64,000 nt of DNA from JACCQS01 sp050999295 (GCA_050999295.1 JBPCPI010000089.1:1-64000), one strand, 5' to 3'; shown: positions 22,506 to 30,315, numbered from the stretch's first letter. Notes: a model not told the origin generated them from the sequence alone. Translations and numbers: made by a program.

Positions 22506-23455
22506 GACTCACTGCCAATCTGTCGGGACGTCGGATCTCGACGTTCCGCTCGCTCGGTGTTGGGTGAATGGGCCCGGACGACGTCGCCGGCAGCAATCAG
22601 GTCACCGCCGAAGGTTTCTGACAACGCGTAGATCCATCGCTCGAGACCGAATGCAACGCAACTGGTGAACGCACTGGCACCGCGTTGCGTGATCGAGCAG
22701 CGGTCACCGAAGAAATTGCGGTGGAAGTTGAGCGAGGCAATCGCGCAATCTGTACCGAAGACGTACTCCCACTTCACCGGGTCCATCTTCTGCATGAGCG
22801 CTCGGGGGCCGCTGGGGCGAAAGAATGGATCCGTTGCCGTCTCCTCCTTGAGCAGGAGGCCGATATCGGCTGCGAAACCTGTCACCCGCTGGCGAAAATG
22901 GTCCAGGTGGGCCAACGCTGCGTCCATACCCCCGATGAACACCACCTCGCGCATATGGAAATTCCACAGGCGCTTCAGACTGTGATGCTCCTCTTCGTTT
23001 CGGTAGCAACTCGCTTTAGTGGTGACCAGGAGATCGGCGTCGAGCCTCGTATCCTGAAGATCGAAATAGACCGGGTAACAGGCCGCAGAGGGCAGCATGA
23101 ATCGCACTTCCTCGAGGTGTCCTGGCGGAAGCGAGACCGGTTGCAAGCACTGGTCCGCGTACCCGCCGAGCGAAGCGGAACTGAGCCGCGATACCGCAGA
23201 TCCCAGATGCGGGAAGTTCTTGAAGTAGTCAATGCTTTCGAGGCTGTCAACCGCGAGAACGCCCGGATAGCTGACCTCGATCGCCCCCTGCTCGGCGGCC
23301 CATCCTCGAAAGGCGCCGTCGAGTTGACGCACCAACGCAGTCGCTTTCGGTCCTATCGTTGCGCGCCCGTAGCTGGTGTTCCACGGCCTGGACGATGGCT
23401 CCACCGTAATGCCGGTCCCGGAACTGCGTGGCGAGGACAGCATGTGTGAGTTCAC
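22502..23455 (-). CDS. Amino acid:[carrier protein] ligase (SerRS-like)
   Basis: 317 residues from a GTG at 23455 (ATG at 23443 possible). It resembles the truncated class II seryl-tRNA synthetase homologues that attach an amino acid to the phosphopantetheine arm of a carrier protein instead of tRNA. No tRNA-binding arm. The three zinc ligands of that family can be placed: C126 (AACYPVY), E170 (MREVVFIGG) and C266 (TSCVAFGLERW, the class II motif 3 region with arginine). FNFHRNFFGDRCSI-type motifs precede motif 3. The same operon encodes a carrier protein and AcpS. Known members use Gly or Ala; the substrate here is unknown. Confidence 0.83.
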   Translation of the reverse strand: MNSHMLSSPRSSGTGITVEPSSRPWNTSYGRATIGPKATALVRQLDGAFRGWAAEQGAIEVSYPGVLAVDSLESIDYFKNFPHLGSAVSRLSSASLGGYADQCLQPVSLPPGHLEEVRFMLPSAACYPVYFDLQDTRLDADLLVTTKASCYRNEEEHHSLKRLWNFHMREVVFIGGMDAALAHLDHFRQRVTGFAADIGLLLKEETATDPFFRPSGPRALMQKMDPVKWEYVFGTDCAIASLNFHRNFFGDRCSITQRGASAFTSCVAFGLERWIYALSETFGGDLIAAGDVVRAHSPNTERAERRDPTSRQIGSES

Positions 23456-23533
23456 TCCAGTTGTACATCGACTGGGCTGACAGGAATAAGCAATTGAGTC
23501 CTGGTTCTGTGCCCGGCACCCCGGGGCGCCAGG

Positions 23534-24397
23534 TCAAGCCATGACGCCGATCCTTTTGTAGAACGCGACCGTGCTCGCCACGACTTTGTCCGTAGCCTGC
23601 CGCCGGCCGGGATCTGCCAGGAGTCGCTCCCGAAAGGCGAGTGGCTCCTCGATTCCAGCATCTCGATAGACTCTTGGCTCATACAGGCCGCGCACGGATG
23701 CCTCGATGTATCGAGGCACGTAGGCCTTCGCCCGTTCGATCTCAGCCGGACTGCCCTCGTCGAGCAGGCGAAGAAAGAGGATCTTCACCAGTTGGCAGCC
23801 GAAAGCGATATGGCGGGATTCGTCCTGGTGGTGTATTCGGTTTATCGCCTGGATGGTCGGGTGCAGGGCCTTGTCCGATCCCATTCGTGCGTTGAAATAA
23901 TCAACGATTCGCTCGAAGATCAAGATTCGGCTGAATACCAGGAAACTCGCCACCAGCGGGGACTCTTCATCCTCGAAGACGATCTTCCGGTCAGGATAGA
24001 TCTTTCCGCCGTACCGTAGGCAGAATTCCGCGAAGAACCACATGTGCTCGTTCTCCTCACCGATGAAATGGTGGAAGAACTGAGTAGGAATCTCATAGTG
24101 CGGCGTATGGATCCGGTGCATCACTTCAATCAACAGCTCGCGGATGCCGTGCACATTCAGACTGTAGAAATGAATGCTCTCCCATTTCGACAGCGCCAGT
24201 AGTTGTTCCTGGGTGAGCTCCTGCTCGGCTTCCGTACCGGCCACGGTCATCAGGTCCCGGCTCATCCACAGGCCATCGGTCTCGATGCGCTCTGGCCAGT
24301 CGAAGGTCGCGTACGGGTTGTAGTAGTCCTCGATCGAAGCACGACTGAGCCGATTCACGACATCGGTGAACTGGGCCTCGTACTCCTTGACAGACAC
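23534..24397 (-). CDS. AurF-like diiron oxygenase
   Basis: 287 residues if started at the GTG at 24397, which has GAAGAGG upstream. An open frame to an ATG at 24484 exists, but it would place the mirrored promoter repeat (24424-24452) inside the gene. Four-helix diiron protein of the AurF family: E115-x2-H118 in EENEH, E162 in FERIVDY, and H189/E193/H196 in HHQDESRHI; their spacing (27, 4, 3) matches AurF's last four ligands. Family members oxidise amines to hydroxylamine, nitroso or nitro. First gene of the minus-strand operon; substrate probably the carrier-bound amino acid (inference). Confidence 0.85.
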   Translation of the reverse strand: MSVKEYEAQFTDVVNRLSRASIEDYYNPYATFDWPERIETDGLWMSRDLMTVAGTEAEQELTQEQLLALSKWESIHFYSLNVHGIRELLIEVMHRIHTPHYEIPTQFFHHFIGEENEHMWFFAEFCLRYGGKIYPDRKIVFEDEESPLVASFLVFSRILIFERIVDYFNARMGSDKALHPTIQAINRIHHQDESRHIAFGCQLVKILFLRLLDEGSPAEIERAKAYVPRYIEASVRGLYEPRVYRDAGIEEPLAFRERLLADPGRRQATDKVVASTVAFYKRIGVMA

Positions 24398-24423
24398 GCT
24401 GGTTGCCTCTTCAACATCGGTAT

Positions 24424-24452
24424 GGCCAGTGGCCGTATTGGTAGGACCGCTT
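24424..24452 (-). promoter_or_regulatory. Left copy of mirrored promoter element
   Basis: 29 bases that match the reverse complement of 24611-24639 at 27 of 29 positions; the inner 19 bases (24434-24452) are exact. It contains TGGTAGGACC, the complement of the TGGTCCTACC(A) element found at two GntR promoters. It lies 27 bases upstream of the preferred diiron-oxygenase start and is oriented towards it. Confidence 0.75.
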
Positions 24453-24610
24453 CTACCTTGGCCCAGCTGCCCTGTGATTGTCAAGGCGCCGATGATCTAG
24501 AGCCGAGCCGCGGTCCCCGGCCGTCGGGGGCGAGGAGCCCTGGTAGGCCTGATGTCTGGCCGGTCCGACGGGCGGCCTTGACACGGCAGCTCCATCTGGA
24601 CGAGGCTGGC

Positions 24611-24639
24611 AAGCGGTCCTACCAATACGACTACTGGCC
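24611..24639 (+). promoter_or_regulatory. Right copy of mirrored promoter element
   Basis: Begins AAGCGGTCCTACCAATACG (24611-24629), the exact complement of 24434-24452. It lies about 104 bases upstream of the P450 start and points towards it. The embedded GGTCCTACCA equals the core of the -10-overlapping element of the GntR paralogues; here TACCAA could serve as a -10. Confidence 0.75.
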
Positions 24640-24742
24640 TTACCGTTCCCGGAAGGGGGCAGCCGACGCTGTCTGTCCAGGAGAACGATTCCCAACCTGC
24701 TGCGGTGTGATGCGTTCCGGCCAGAGACTCGAAGGAGTTGCG

Positions 24743-26032
24743 TTGCCTCAATCTCAACCACACGCCACTAGCACCGCCGTCACTGAAGAGAACGTCCCGG
24801 CGGTCATCTCCGCCGATACCCGCGAAGTTGCGCTCGCTTTCAATTTGTTCGACCTGCCGCCGGGGTACTTCGCTGCGCCGCATGGATGGTTCCGAGCACT
24901 GCGAAATCATGACCCGGTCCATTCGAATGGCGACGGGACGATCCTGCTCACGAGATATGCAGACGTTCGGACGATATGGCGGGATGCGACGTCGTCGGTG
25001 GACAAAGCTGACCTGTTCGAACGCAAGTTCGGTGCGGGGCCACTCCTGGAGCACCACACGACCTCGATGCTCTTCCAGAACCCACCCAATCACGAGCGGT
25101 TGCGTTCGGTGGTCATCCCGTTCTTCTCACCGAAGTCCCTGGAACGGTTACGCGAATTCATAAACAATAAGGTGGACCGCCTCTTGGACGAGATCCAGGA
25201 GCGCGGAGAACTGGATTTCGTCATCGATTTCGCGGCAAAGATTCCTATCGCGCTCATCACCCATATCCTGGGGGTGCCAGACGAGGACGGGCCGATGCTG
25301 CGCGGATTGGGTCTGCGTGTGCTCTACCCGCTCAACCCCCGGGTTGCCGACGAGGCCATCAAGTCGGGACACGAGGCCGCCGCCGAATTCGCCGAATACA
25401 TGCACGAGCACATCGTCCGGGCCCGCGCCCGCGGGCTCTCCGGGGACCCCGAGACCATCGTCGAGGCGCTGGTGGCCGCCGAGCAGGGCAGCGGGGCGAT
25501 CTCAGAGGCTGAGATCGTCCACAACTGCCTCCTGGTCCTCAATGGCGGGCACACGACCACGACAGACCTTCTGGGCGTGGGGACGCACACCTTGCTCGGC
25601 CTGCCGGACGACTACCGCGCACTGGCCGAGATGCCGGAGCGATCCGTGGCCGGGGCGATCGAGGAATTGCTGCGGTTCGTATCCCCGCTTCAGCTGCAGT
25701 CGCGCCGCACCACGCGGAAGGTCGACCTGCCCTCTGGCCAGAGCGTTCCTGCCGACACCGAGGTCTGGGTCTGCCCTGCCTCGGCCAACCGTGACGACCG
25801 CGTTGTCGACAACCCAGAGACGCTGGACCTGGCCCGCAAACCCAACGCGCATGTCGCTTTCGGACTCGGCGTCCACGTCTGTCTGGGGCGTCCGCTGGCC
25901 CGGATGGAGACGGTCAGCGCGTTCCCCAAACTCGCGCGACGCTTTCCCGAACTCCACCGCGCCGGTCCCCCGGTCTTCAACCAGAACGCTCGGTTCCGTG
26001 GGCTGGCAAGCCTTCCCGTACGTGTGTCATGA
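24743..26032 (+). CDS. Cytochrome P450
   Basis: 429 residues from the TTG at 24743, five bases after AAGGAG; no better in-frame start. Soluble bacterial P450: I-helix NGGHTTTTD, ExxR in EELLRFVSP, heme-binding FGLGVHVCLG with cysteine C380. It is coupled by ATGA overlap to a ferredoxin reductase and then a ferredoxin, so a complete class I electron chain is encoded. Divergent from the diiron-oxygenase operon across a mirrored regulatory element, which implies joint control. Substrate unknown; probably a hydroxylation or other oxidative step on the cluster product. Confidence 0.92.
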   Translation: MPQSQPHATSTAVTEENVPAVISADTREVALAFNLFDLPPGYFAAPHGWFRALRNHDPVHSNGDGTILLTRYADVRTIWRDATSSVDKADLFERKFGAGPLLEHHTTSMLFQNPPNHERLRSVVIPFFSPKSLERLREFINNKVDRLLDEIQERGELDFVIDFAAKIPIALITHILGVPDEDGPMLRGLGLRVLYPLNPRVADEAIKSGHEAAAEFAEYMHEHIVRARARGLSGDPETIVEALVAAEQGSGAISEAEIVHNCLLVLNGGHTTTTDLLGVGTHTLLGLPDDYRALAEMPERSVAGAIEELLRFVSPLQLQSRRTTRKVDLPSGQSVPADTEVWVCPASANRDDRVVDNPETLDLARKPNAHVAFGLGVHVCLGRPLARMETVSAFPKLARRFPELHRAGPPVFNQNARFRGLASLPVRVS

Positions 26033-27300
26033 GCGACAGCGGCAAGGCTCCGCGCTGCCTGATCGCCGGCGGTGGGCAGGCCGCCGCGCAGGTGGCCATC
26101 AGTCTCCGCCACGTCGGCTACGCCGGAGAAATCACGGTGATCGGCGATGAGCCGACGGCGCCCTACCAACGGCCGCCGCTGAGCAAGGCCTACCTGAAGG
26201 GCGAGATATCTGCCGAGCAGCTCCGCTTCCGTCCAGCAGCCCTGTACGAAAAGCTGCGCGTCGAGCTACGTACAGGTCAGCGCGTCGTGACCGTTGACCG
26301 CGACAAACGCGAGATCGAGCTGGACGGCGGCGAGCACGTCCCCTTCGATTGGCTCGTCCTGAGCACTGGCGCCCGCCCGCGACCGCTGTCCGTGGCCGGA
26401 GCTGAGATCCCTCGACTACTCGCCTTGCGCACTCTTGCCGATGCCGACCGGCTGCGCGACATGCTGACCCCTGGGCGTCGGTTGCTGATCGTTGGCGCCG
26501 GTTACTTGGGGCTCGAGGTAGCGGCTGTTGCGGCCCGGCTCGGCGTTGCGGTGACCGTACTCGAGGCAGGCGAGCGGGTACTGGCGCGAGTCGCCGGATG
26601 CGAGGTGGCCGAGTTCCTGGCTGCCGTACATGCGGATGCCGGTGTGAAGATCGTGATTAGAACAACGGTCCGCGAGCTCCTCCGCGGTCCAGACGGCGCG
26701 GCCACCGGGGTTGTCTGCTCCGACGGCCGAAGCTGGGCTGCCGACCTCGTGCTGGTCGCCGTCGGCGTGGCCCCGGAAGTGGAACTCGCCGAGGCGGCCG
26801 GCTTGCCCTGTGACAACGGGATCATGGTGGACGGGCAGGCCCGGACCAGGGACCCGCGGATCTATGCCGCAGGCGACTGTACGAATCAGCTCGACGCCGC
26901 ATCCGGCCGGCGGCTGAGGCTGGAATCGGTGAACAACGCAGTCGAACAAGGCAAGACCGTGGCGGCTGCGATTACCGGCTCATCACCCCGTGCTGCGCAG
27001 GTCCCCTGCTTCTGGTCGGATCAATATCACGTGAAGCTGCAGACCGTGGGCGTCCTTGCCGGACATGCCGCCAGTGTCGTGCGCGGCGACCCGGCGCACG
27101 GCTCTTTCGCGGTGCTCTACCTCGACGATGGCGGCCACGTGGTCGCCGTCGACGCGGTCAACGCACCACGTGAGTTCTCCTTCGCGCGATCCCTGCTCGG
27201 AAGGCGGCCAGTCGGCGAGCCACTGCCCTCGCCGGATGCCTGGCCGCGGGTCAAATCGGCGACGCTTCCCACGTTGCTGGGGAAAACGGCGGTGCTCTGA
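26029..27300 (+). CDS. FAD/NAD(P)H-dependent ferredoxin reductase
   Basis: 423 residues of the putidaredoxin/rhodocoxin reductase type. FAD site near the N terminus (IAGGGQAAAQVA), YQRPPLSKAYL, NAD(P) site VGAGYLGLEVAA near residue 150, and IYAAGDCTN for the flavin. It passes electrons from NAD(P)H to the [2Fe-2S] ferredoxin that starts on its stop codon (TGATG overlap) and from there to the P450. The complete three-gene chain in one operon means no host redox partner is needed. Confidence 0.93.
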   Translation: MSDSGKAPRCLIAGGGQAAAQVAISLRHVGYAGEITVIGDEPTAPYQRPPLSKAYLKGEISAEQLRFRPAALYEKLRVELRTGQRVVTVDRDKREIELDGGEHVPFDWLVLSTGARPRPLSVAGAEIPRLLALRTLADADRLRDMLTPGRRLLIVGAGYLGLEVAAVAARLGVAVTVLEAGERVLARVAGCEVAEFLAAVHADAGVKIVIRTTVRELLRGPDGAATGVVCSDGRSWAADLVLVAVGVAPEVELAEAAGLPCDNGIMVDGQARTRDPRIYAAGDCTNQLDAASGRRLRLESVNNAVEQGKTVAAAITGSSPRAAQVPCFWSDQYHVKLQTVGVLAGHAASVVRGDPAHGSFAVLYLDDGGHVVAVDAVNAPREFSFARSLLGRRPVGEPLPSPDAWPRVKSATLPTLLGKTAVL

Positions 27301-27620
27301 TGGCCACCATCACCTATGTCGAATTCGACGGCACCGAGCACGTGATCGAGGTTGAGGACGGCCTGTCTGTCATGGAAGGCGCCGTCAACAATGCCATCCC
27401 CGGTATCGATGCAGATTGCGGCGGCGTCTGTTCGTGCGCCACCTGCCACGTGCATGTCCCGGTCGAGTGGCGAGACGTCCTGCCCGAGCGCGCCGAACCC
27501 GAACTGGACATGTTGGAGTTCGCCCCGGACCGTGACGAGGACAGCCGTCTGAGCTGTCAGCTGGTCGTGGATTCGCGGCTCGACGGAATGGTCGTGCGGT
27601 TACCGGAATCCCAGGGCTAG
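27300..27620 (+). CDS. [2Fe-2S] ferredoxin, adrenodoxin type
   Basis: 106 residues. Cluster ligands are C40, C46, C49 and C86 in the C-x5-C-x2-C-x36-C arrangement of adrenodoxin/putidaredoxin-type ferredoxins; C44 is an additional cysteine inside the loop. Acidic overall, suiting docking to a P450. It overlaps the reductase stop by one base and ends the P450 operon. Confidence 0.93.
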   Translation: MATITYVEFDGTEHVIEVEDGLSVMEGAVNNAIPGIDADCGGVCSCATCHVHVPVEWRDVLPERAEPELDMLEFAPDRDEDSRLSCQLVVDSRLDGMVVRLPESQG

Positions 27621-27660
27621 GCCGCAGACACCTACTCCACGTGTTGATCATGGCTGGGGT

Positions 27661-27689
27661 TTGACCATCCTCGTGAGTGGTCCTACCAT
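27661..27689 (+). promoter_or_regulatory. GntR-paralogue-2 promoter with operator over -10
   Basis: TTGACC (27661-27666), 17-base spacer, TACCAT (27684-27689). The near-palindrome TGGTCCTACCA (27678-27688) covers the -10 and resembles TGGT-N3-ACCA sites of FadR-type GntR proteins. The same arrangement recurs at 34120-34148. Probable autorepression site. Confidence 0.75.
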
Positions 27690-27721
27690 TTCTCGAGGCG
27701 GTCGGACCTTCGGAGGTGCAT

Positions 27722-28519
27722 GTGGTGTCACCCGGATCCGACCTTTCTAGCCTCGTGGGCGACCACTACCGCTCGGACCCGGTGTCCGCCGGGCTCTCCG
27801 ATGTGATTCGCTCTTTAGCCCCAGGAGATCGGCTGCTCGGCGAACGAGACCTCGCTGTCACACTCGGGGTGAGTCGCACGGCACTGCGTGACCGGTTGCG
27901 GTTGATGGAGGGCTTGGGAGTTCTGAGGCGCACAACCGGCTCCGGCACCTTTGTGCAGGACCTTGATCCCACCGGCCTTGCGCTTGCCCTCGACATCGCG
28001 CTGTCCTCGTCGCGCATTCCGCTCTCGGCATTGCACACGGTGCGCACGGCAATCGAACGGCAGGCTGCCATCGAAGCTGCCGGCCAACAGGATCCCGTGC
28101 TGATCGCCCATATGCGGAAGGCGGTGGACACGATTGCCGCGTCGACCGAGGACTCCGAAGTGGACAATGCGGACTTCCACTTTCATGACACTTTGCTACG
28201 GGCTTCCGGCAACCAGGCCCTCGCGTTCTTCGCCAGCGCTCTGGGCGGAGTGCTCCACAAGTCGCTTCACGAGCGACGCATCGAAATGCGCAAGATCGCC
28301 GGTGACCGCGAGGTCATGGCACGCGTTCATCGCGACATCTATGACGCGGTGGCCTCCGGAGATTCCGTGGCCGCCGCTGCTGCTGTCGAGGAGCACTTCG
28401 CCACATTCGACCGGTTGGTGCTCGCAGCCCCGAAATTGACCACACCTTCCCAACTGACCGTTACGAATTCCGGCTCTCGGAAGACCGGTGATCCCGGCGG
28501 CGCCTTGTCTCCTGACTGA
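27722..28519 (+). CDS. GntR/FadR-family regulator (paralogue 2)
   Basis: 265 residues from the GTG at 27722, five bases after GGAGG. Winged helix (LLGERDLAVTLGVSRTALRDRLRL, with RRTTGSGTFVQ) and FCD domain (NADFHFHDTLLRASGN). Nearly identical over most of its length to the paralogue at 34181 and moderately similar to that at 16010. Its own promoter carries the TGGTCCTACCA element. Downstream lies a collapsed copy of the TRAP locus that follows the 34181 gene, so this gene belongs to a duplicated segment. It may regulate the P450/diiron operons next door. Confidence 0.9.
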   Translation: MVSPGSDLSSLVGDHYRSDPVSAGLSDVIRSLAPGDRLLGERDLAVTLGVSRTALRDRLRLMEGLGVLRRTTGSGTFVQDLDPTGLALALDIALSSSRIPLSALHTVRTAIERQAAIEAAGQQDPVLIAHMRKAVDTIAASTEDSEVDNADFHFHDTLLRASGNQALAFFASALGGVLHKSLHERRIEMRKIAGDREVMARVHRDIYDAVASGDSVAAAAAVEEHFATFDRLVLAAPKLTTPSQLTVTNSGSRKTGDPGGALSPD

Positions 28520-28616
28520 CATTCACACGAAGTACGCCCCGCGCCGGTCTTCAGGAATGCCTACGACCGATCATCTATCCCTGTCCGATCAGGTCCCAAG
28601 ATGAGGAGCGCAACGA

Positions 28617-28725
28617 TGCCCGCGCCGTCGACATGCGGATCAAGTCCTTCACGTCAGTTCGAACGCGGCACCATCACTTTCGTTCCCGGCCAACACCGCC
28701 GGCCGCCCGATGCCCTGGCTGTCCG
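28617..28725 (+). pseudogene. Collapsed remnant of dctP-dctQ-dctM
   Basis: The sequence before the ATG at 28617 (GATGAGGAGCGCAACGATG) equals the leader of dctP at 35063-35081. It then jumps to 28631-28651, matching 37721-37741 inside dctM, and to 28666-28690, matching 38169-38193 near the dctM 3' end. At least two deletions of about 2.6 kb and 0.4 kb explain the structure. No functional transporter remains. Confidence 0.8.
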
Positions 28726-29235
28726 GTGAAAACGGCCTCCGGAACCGGCCTTGTCCTCGTCCGCTGCGAGGCAAGTGAGGACGTCTTCGCCGGATTGTTG
28801 ATGGTCTTCGACGATCTGGGCGTCGATGCTGCATCGGTCAGCGGGATGGTGGGCAGCCTTCAGCGGGTGGAGTACGCGACAGCGGTGTGCGACCCCCGCG
28901 GGCGCCCTGGCTATAGCCGCAGCGTCATACGGACTGGTCCCATCGAGATCGGGTCCGCACAGGGTCACCTGGGCCGGAATCCAGCCGGCCGACCTGAGCT
29001 GCATTTGCACGGGGTCTTCTTCACCGACGTCGGAACGGTGTTCGGCGGACACGTCGTCCAGGCCGAGGTCCTCGTCACCGTCGAGGTCGCCCTCATCCCC
29101 GATCGCGATGTCGGCTGGAGCAGGGACTACGTACGAGTCAAAGGATCGGATCTGCTACCTGTCCTGCAACCGATCAACACGGAGGGTAACGCTAGTGCGC
29201 CGTTACTGAAGTGTTTTGACGGTTCGCTTTGGTGA
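28726..29235 (+). CDS. PPC/DUF296-domain protein, copy with altered C terminus
   Basis: 169 residues from the GTG at 28726, which aligns with the ATG of the intact copy at 38229. PPC/DUF296 fold with the conserved LHLHGVF and GGHVV histidines. The sequence follows the other copy up to NTEGNA; there a one-base difference removes the stop and the frame runs 15 residues into an IS630 end (SAPLLKCFDGSLW). It has lost its transporter neighbours. Possibly still expressed, but the tail is not native. Confidence 0.7.
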   Translation: MKTASGTGLVLVRCEASEDVFAGLLMVFDDLGVDAASVSGMVGSLQRVEYATAVCDPRGRPGYSRSVIRTGPIEIGSAQGHLGRNPAGRPELHLHGVFFTDVGTVFGGHVVQAEVLVTVEVALIPDRDVGWSRDYVRVKGSDLLPVLQPINTEGNASAPLLKCFDGSLW

Positions 29236-29527
29236 GGATCTGTTCTGCGGTCTTGGTCCAGACGAACGGGTGTGCTCGGTTGTTCCAGCCATCGATGAAG
29301 GCTCGGATCTTGGCGGTCAGTTCGGTCACCGAGCGAAAGGTGCCGCGGTGGATGGCTTGGCGTTCGATGATCCCGAACCAGACCTCGACCAGATTCATCC
29401 ACGAGGCCGAGGTCGGGGTGAAGTGCACCCGGATTCGCGGGTTGGCTTCGAGCCAGTCTCGGATCTCGACGCGTTTGTGGGCGGCGTAGTTGTCCATCAC
29501 CAAGTGCAGTTCGACGTCGGGATGAAG
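29192..29527 (-). pseudogene. Truncated IS630-family transposase
   Basis: C-terminal DDE part only: HLVMDNYAAHKRVEIRDWL, FTPTSASWMNLVEVWFG and RAFIDGWNNRAHPF are characteristic of IS630/Tc1-type transposases. Homology stops at about 29527, where the frame continues into unrelated sequence belonging to the DUF3883-like remnant on the other strand. The left end sits at a TA (29192-29193), the usual IS630 target. Not functional. Confidence 0.85.
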
Positions 29528-29554
29528 TAGCAGAGCGGGAGGACGCTCAGCGAC

Positions 29555-30057
29555 ATGGCACCGACCGGAGCCAGGCGCACGCCCATTCCAGGGTCCGGAT
29601 TGTTCGTCGTCTCGCGCGACGGTCGGCTGACCGAAGACGAGCGGTCTGCGATAGGCACTGTCGGCGAAACCGCCGCGAATGCGTGGCTGAAACACCAAGT
29701 ACCAGCAGCTCCAGTGGCGCAGCGGGTTCGCCGCCACATTGATCGGCGACCCGGAAGTGTCAGACTCGCTCGGGTACGACTTCGAGGTCGTCTCTGGGAG
29801 GATGACGCTGATATTCGAAGTGAAGTCGGCGCGCGCGGAGCCCGCTGGTCTGCTCGAATTCGAGATGGGTGAGTCGGAGATTCGGACCGCCGCAGGCGAA
29901 CGCTCGCAACGACCGCTACCGGATTCTGCTGATCACCTCAGTTCTTGATCCGATCGAGCGCCGAATTCATGTTCTGCCCAATCCGTTCAGTGAGCGGGGC
30001 CGTGGTCAATACCGAGTCAACGGCCGTGGCCTGCGCTACCAGTGCGCTCCTGGCTAG
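29555..30057 (+). pseudogene. DUF3883-like domain remnant
   Basis: Fragments in three frames together resemble the C-terminal DUF3883 (NO VEIN/nuclease-like) domain: ERSAIGTVGETAANAWLK in one frame, DSLGYDFEVV, LIFEVKSA and GESEIRTAA in a second (29739 on), and NDRYRILLITSVLDP, HVLPNPFSERGRGQY in a third (after about 29890). The fold contains the nuclease-like E-V-K signature. Such domains occur in defence and restriction-type proteins. At least two frameshifts; dead. Confidence 0.6.
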
Positions 30058-30100
30058 CAACTGCGATCCTCCGCGTTGCACTGCCACGACTCGGAATCGG

Positions 30101-30144
30101 TTCTTAAGGTGCGGGTTACGGGTTCGATTCCCGTGGGCCCACCA
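30101..30144 (+). pseudogene. tRNA 3'-end fragment (possible att site)
   Basis: TTCTTAA resembles a tRNA-Lys(CTT) anticodon loop. T-arm ACGGG-TTCGATT-CCCGT (30118-30134) is followed by GGGCCCACCA with CCA at 30142-30144. No matching 5' half (GGGCCC and D-arm) is found in the preceding 80 bases, and the acceptor is one base short. tRNA 3' ends are classic integrase attachment sites, so this may be an island boundary left by integration or excision. Confidence 0.6.
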
Positions 30145-30315
30145 ATCATCTCACTTCTTCCGCTGATGCTTGACGTTTCGGTTTCGGGTGATGGCTGACG
30201 TTATGTCGGCTGTCCTGGAAAGCCTGCTGCCAAGCCACCGAAATTCCGTTGTCCGGGCGGTTCCACCTCATGGCGCGAGAGAATTCCGGCTCGAGCCGGA
30301 GAAGACCTGATGAGG
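30145..30315. other. Intergenic stretch, possible IS-end remnant
   Basis: Contains two similar short blocks, GATGCTTGACGTTTCGG and GATGGCTGACGTTATG (about 30161-30205), reminiscent of repeated transposase-binding sites at IS21-type ends. No open frame of note. The identification is weak. Confidence 0.3.

Noticed and set aside
23247..23537. Alternative frame (MYNWSELTHAV...) at the start of the carrier-protein ligase
   Set aside because: It breaks before any domain and overlaps the ligase N terminus; it could mark a different true N-terminal frame, but no frameshift is needed to read the ligase core.
24398..24484. N-terminal extension of the diiron oxygenase to the ATG at 24484
   Set aside because: It would put the mirrored promoter element inside the coding region; the GTG at 24397 has a ribosome site and gives a usual AurF-family start.
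30061..30144. Complete tRNA gene
   Set aside because: Only the 3' half is present; no 5' acceptor strand or D-arm pairs with it and the acceptor is one base short.
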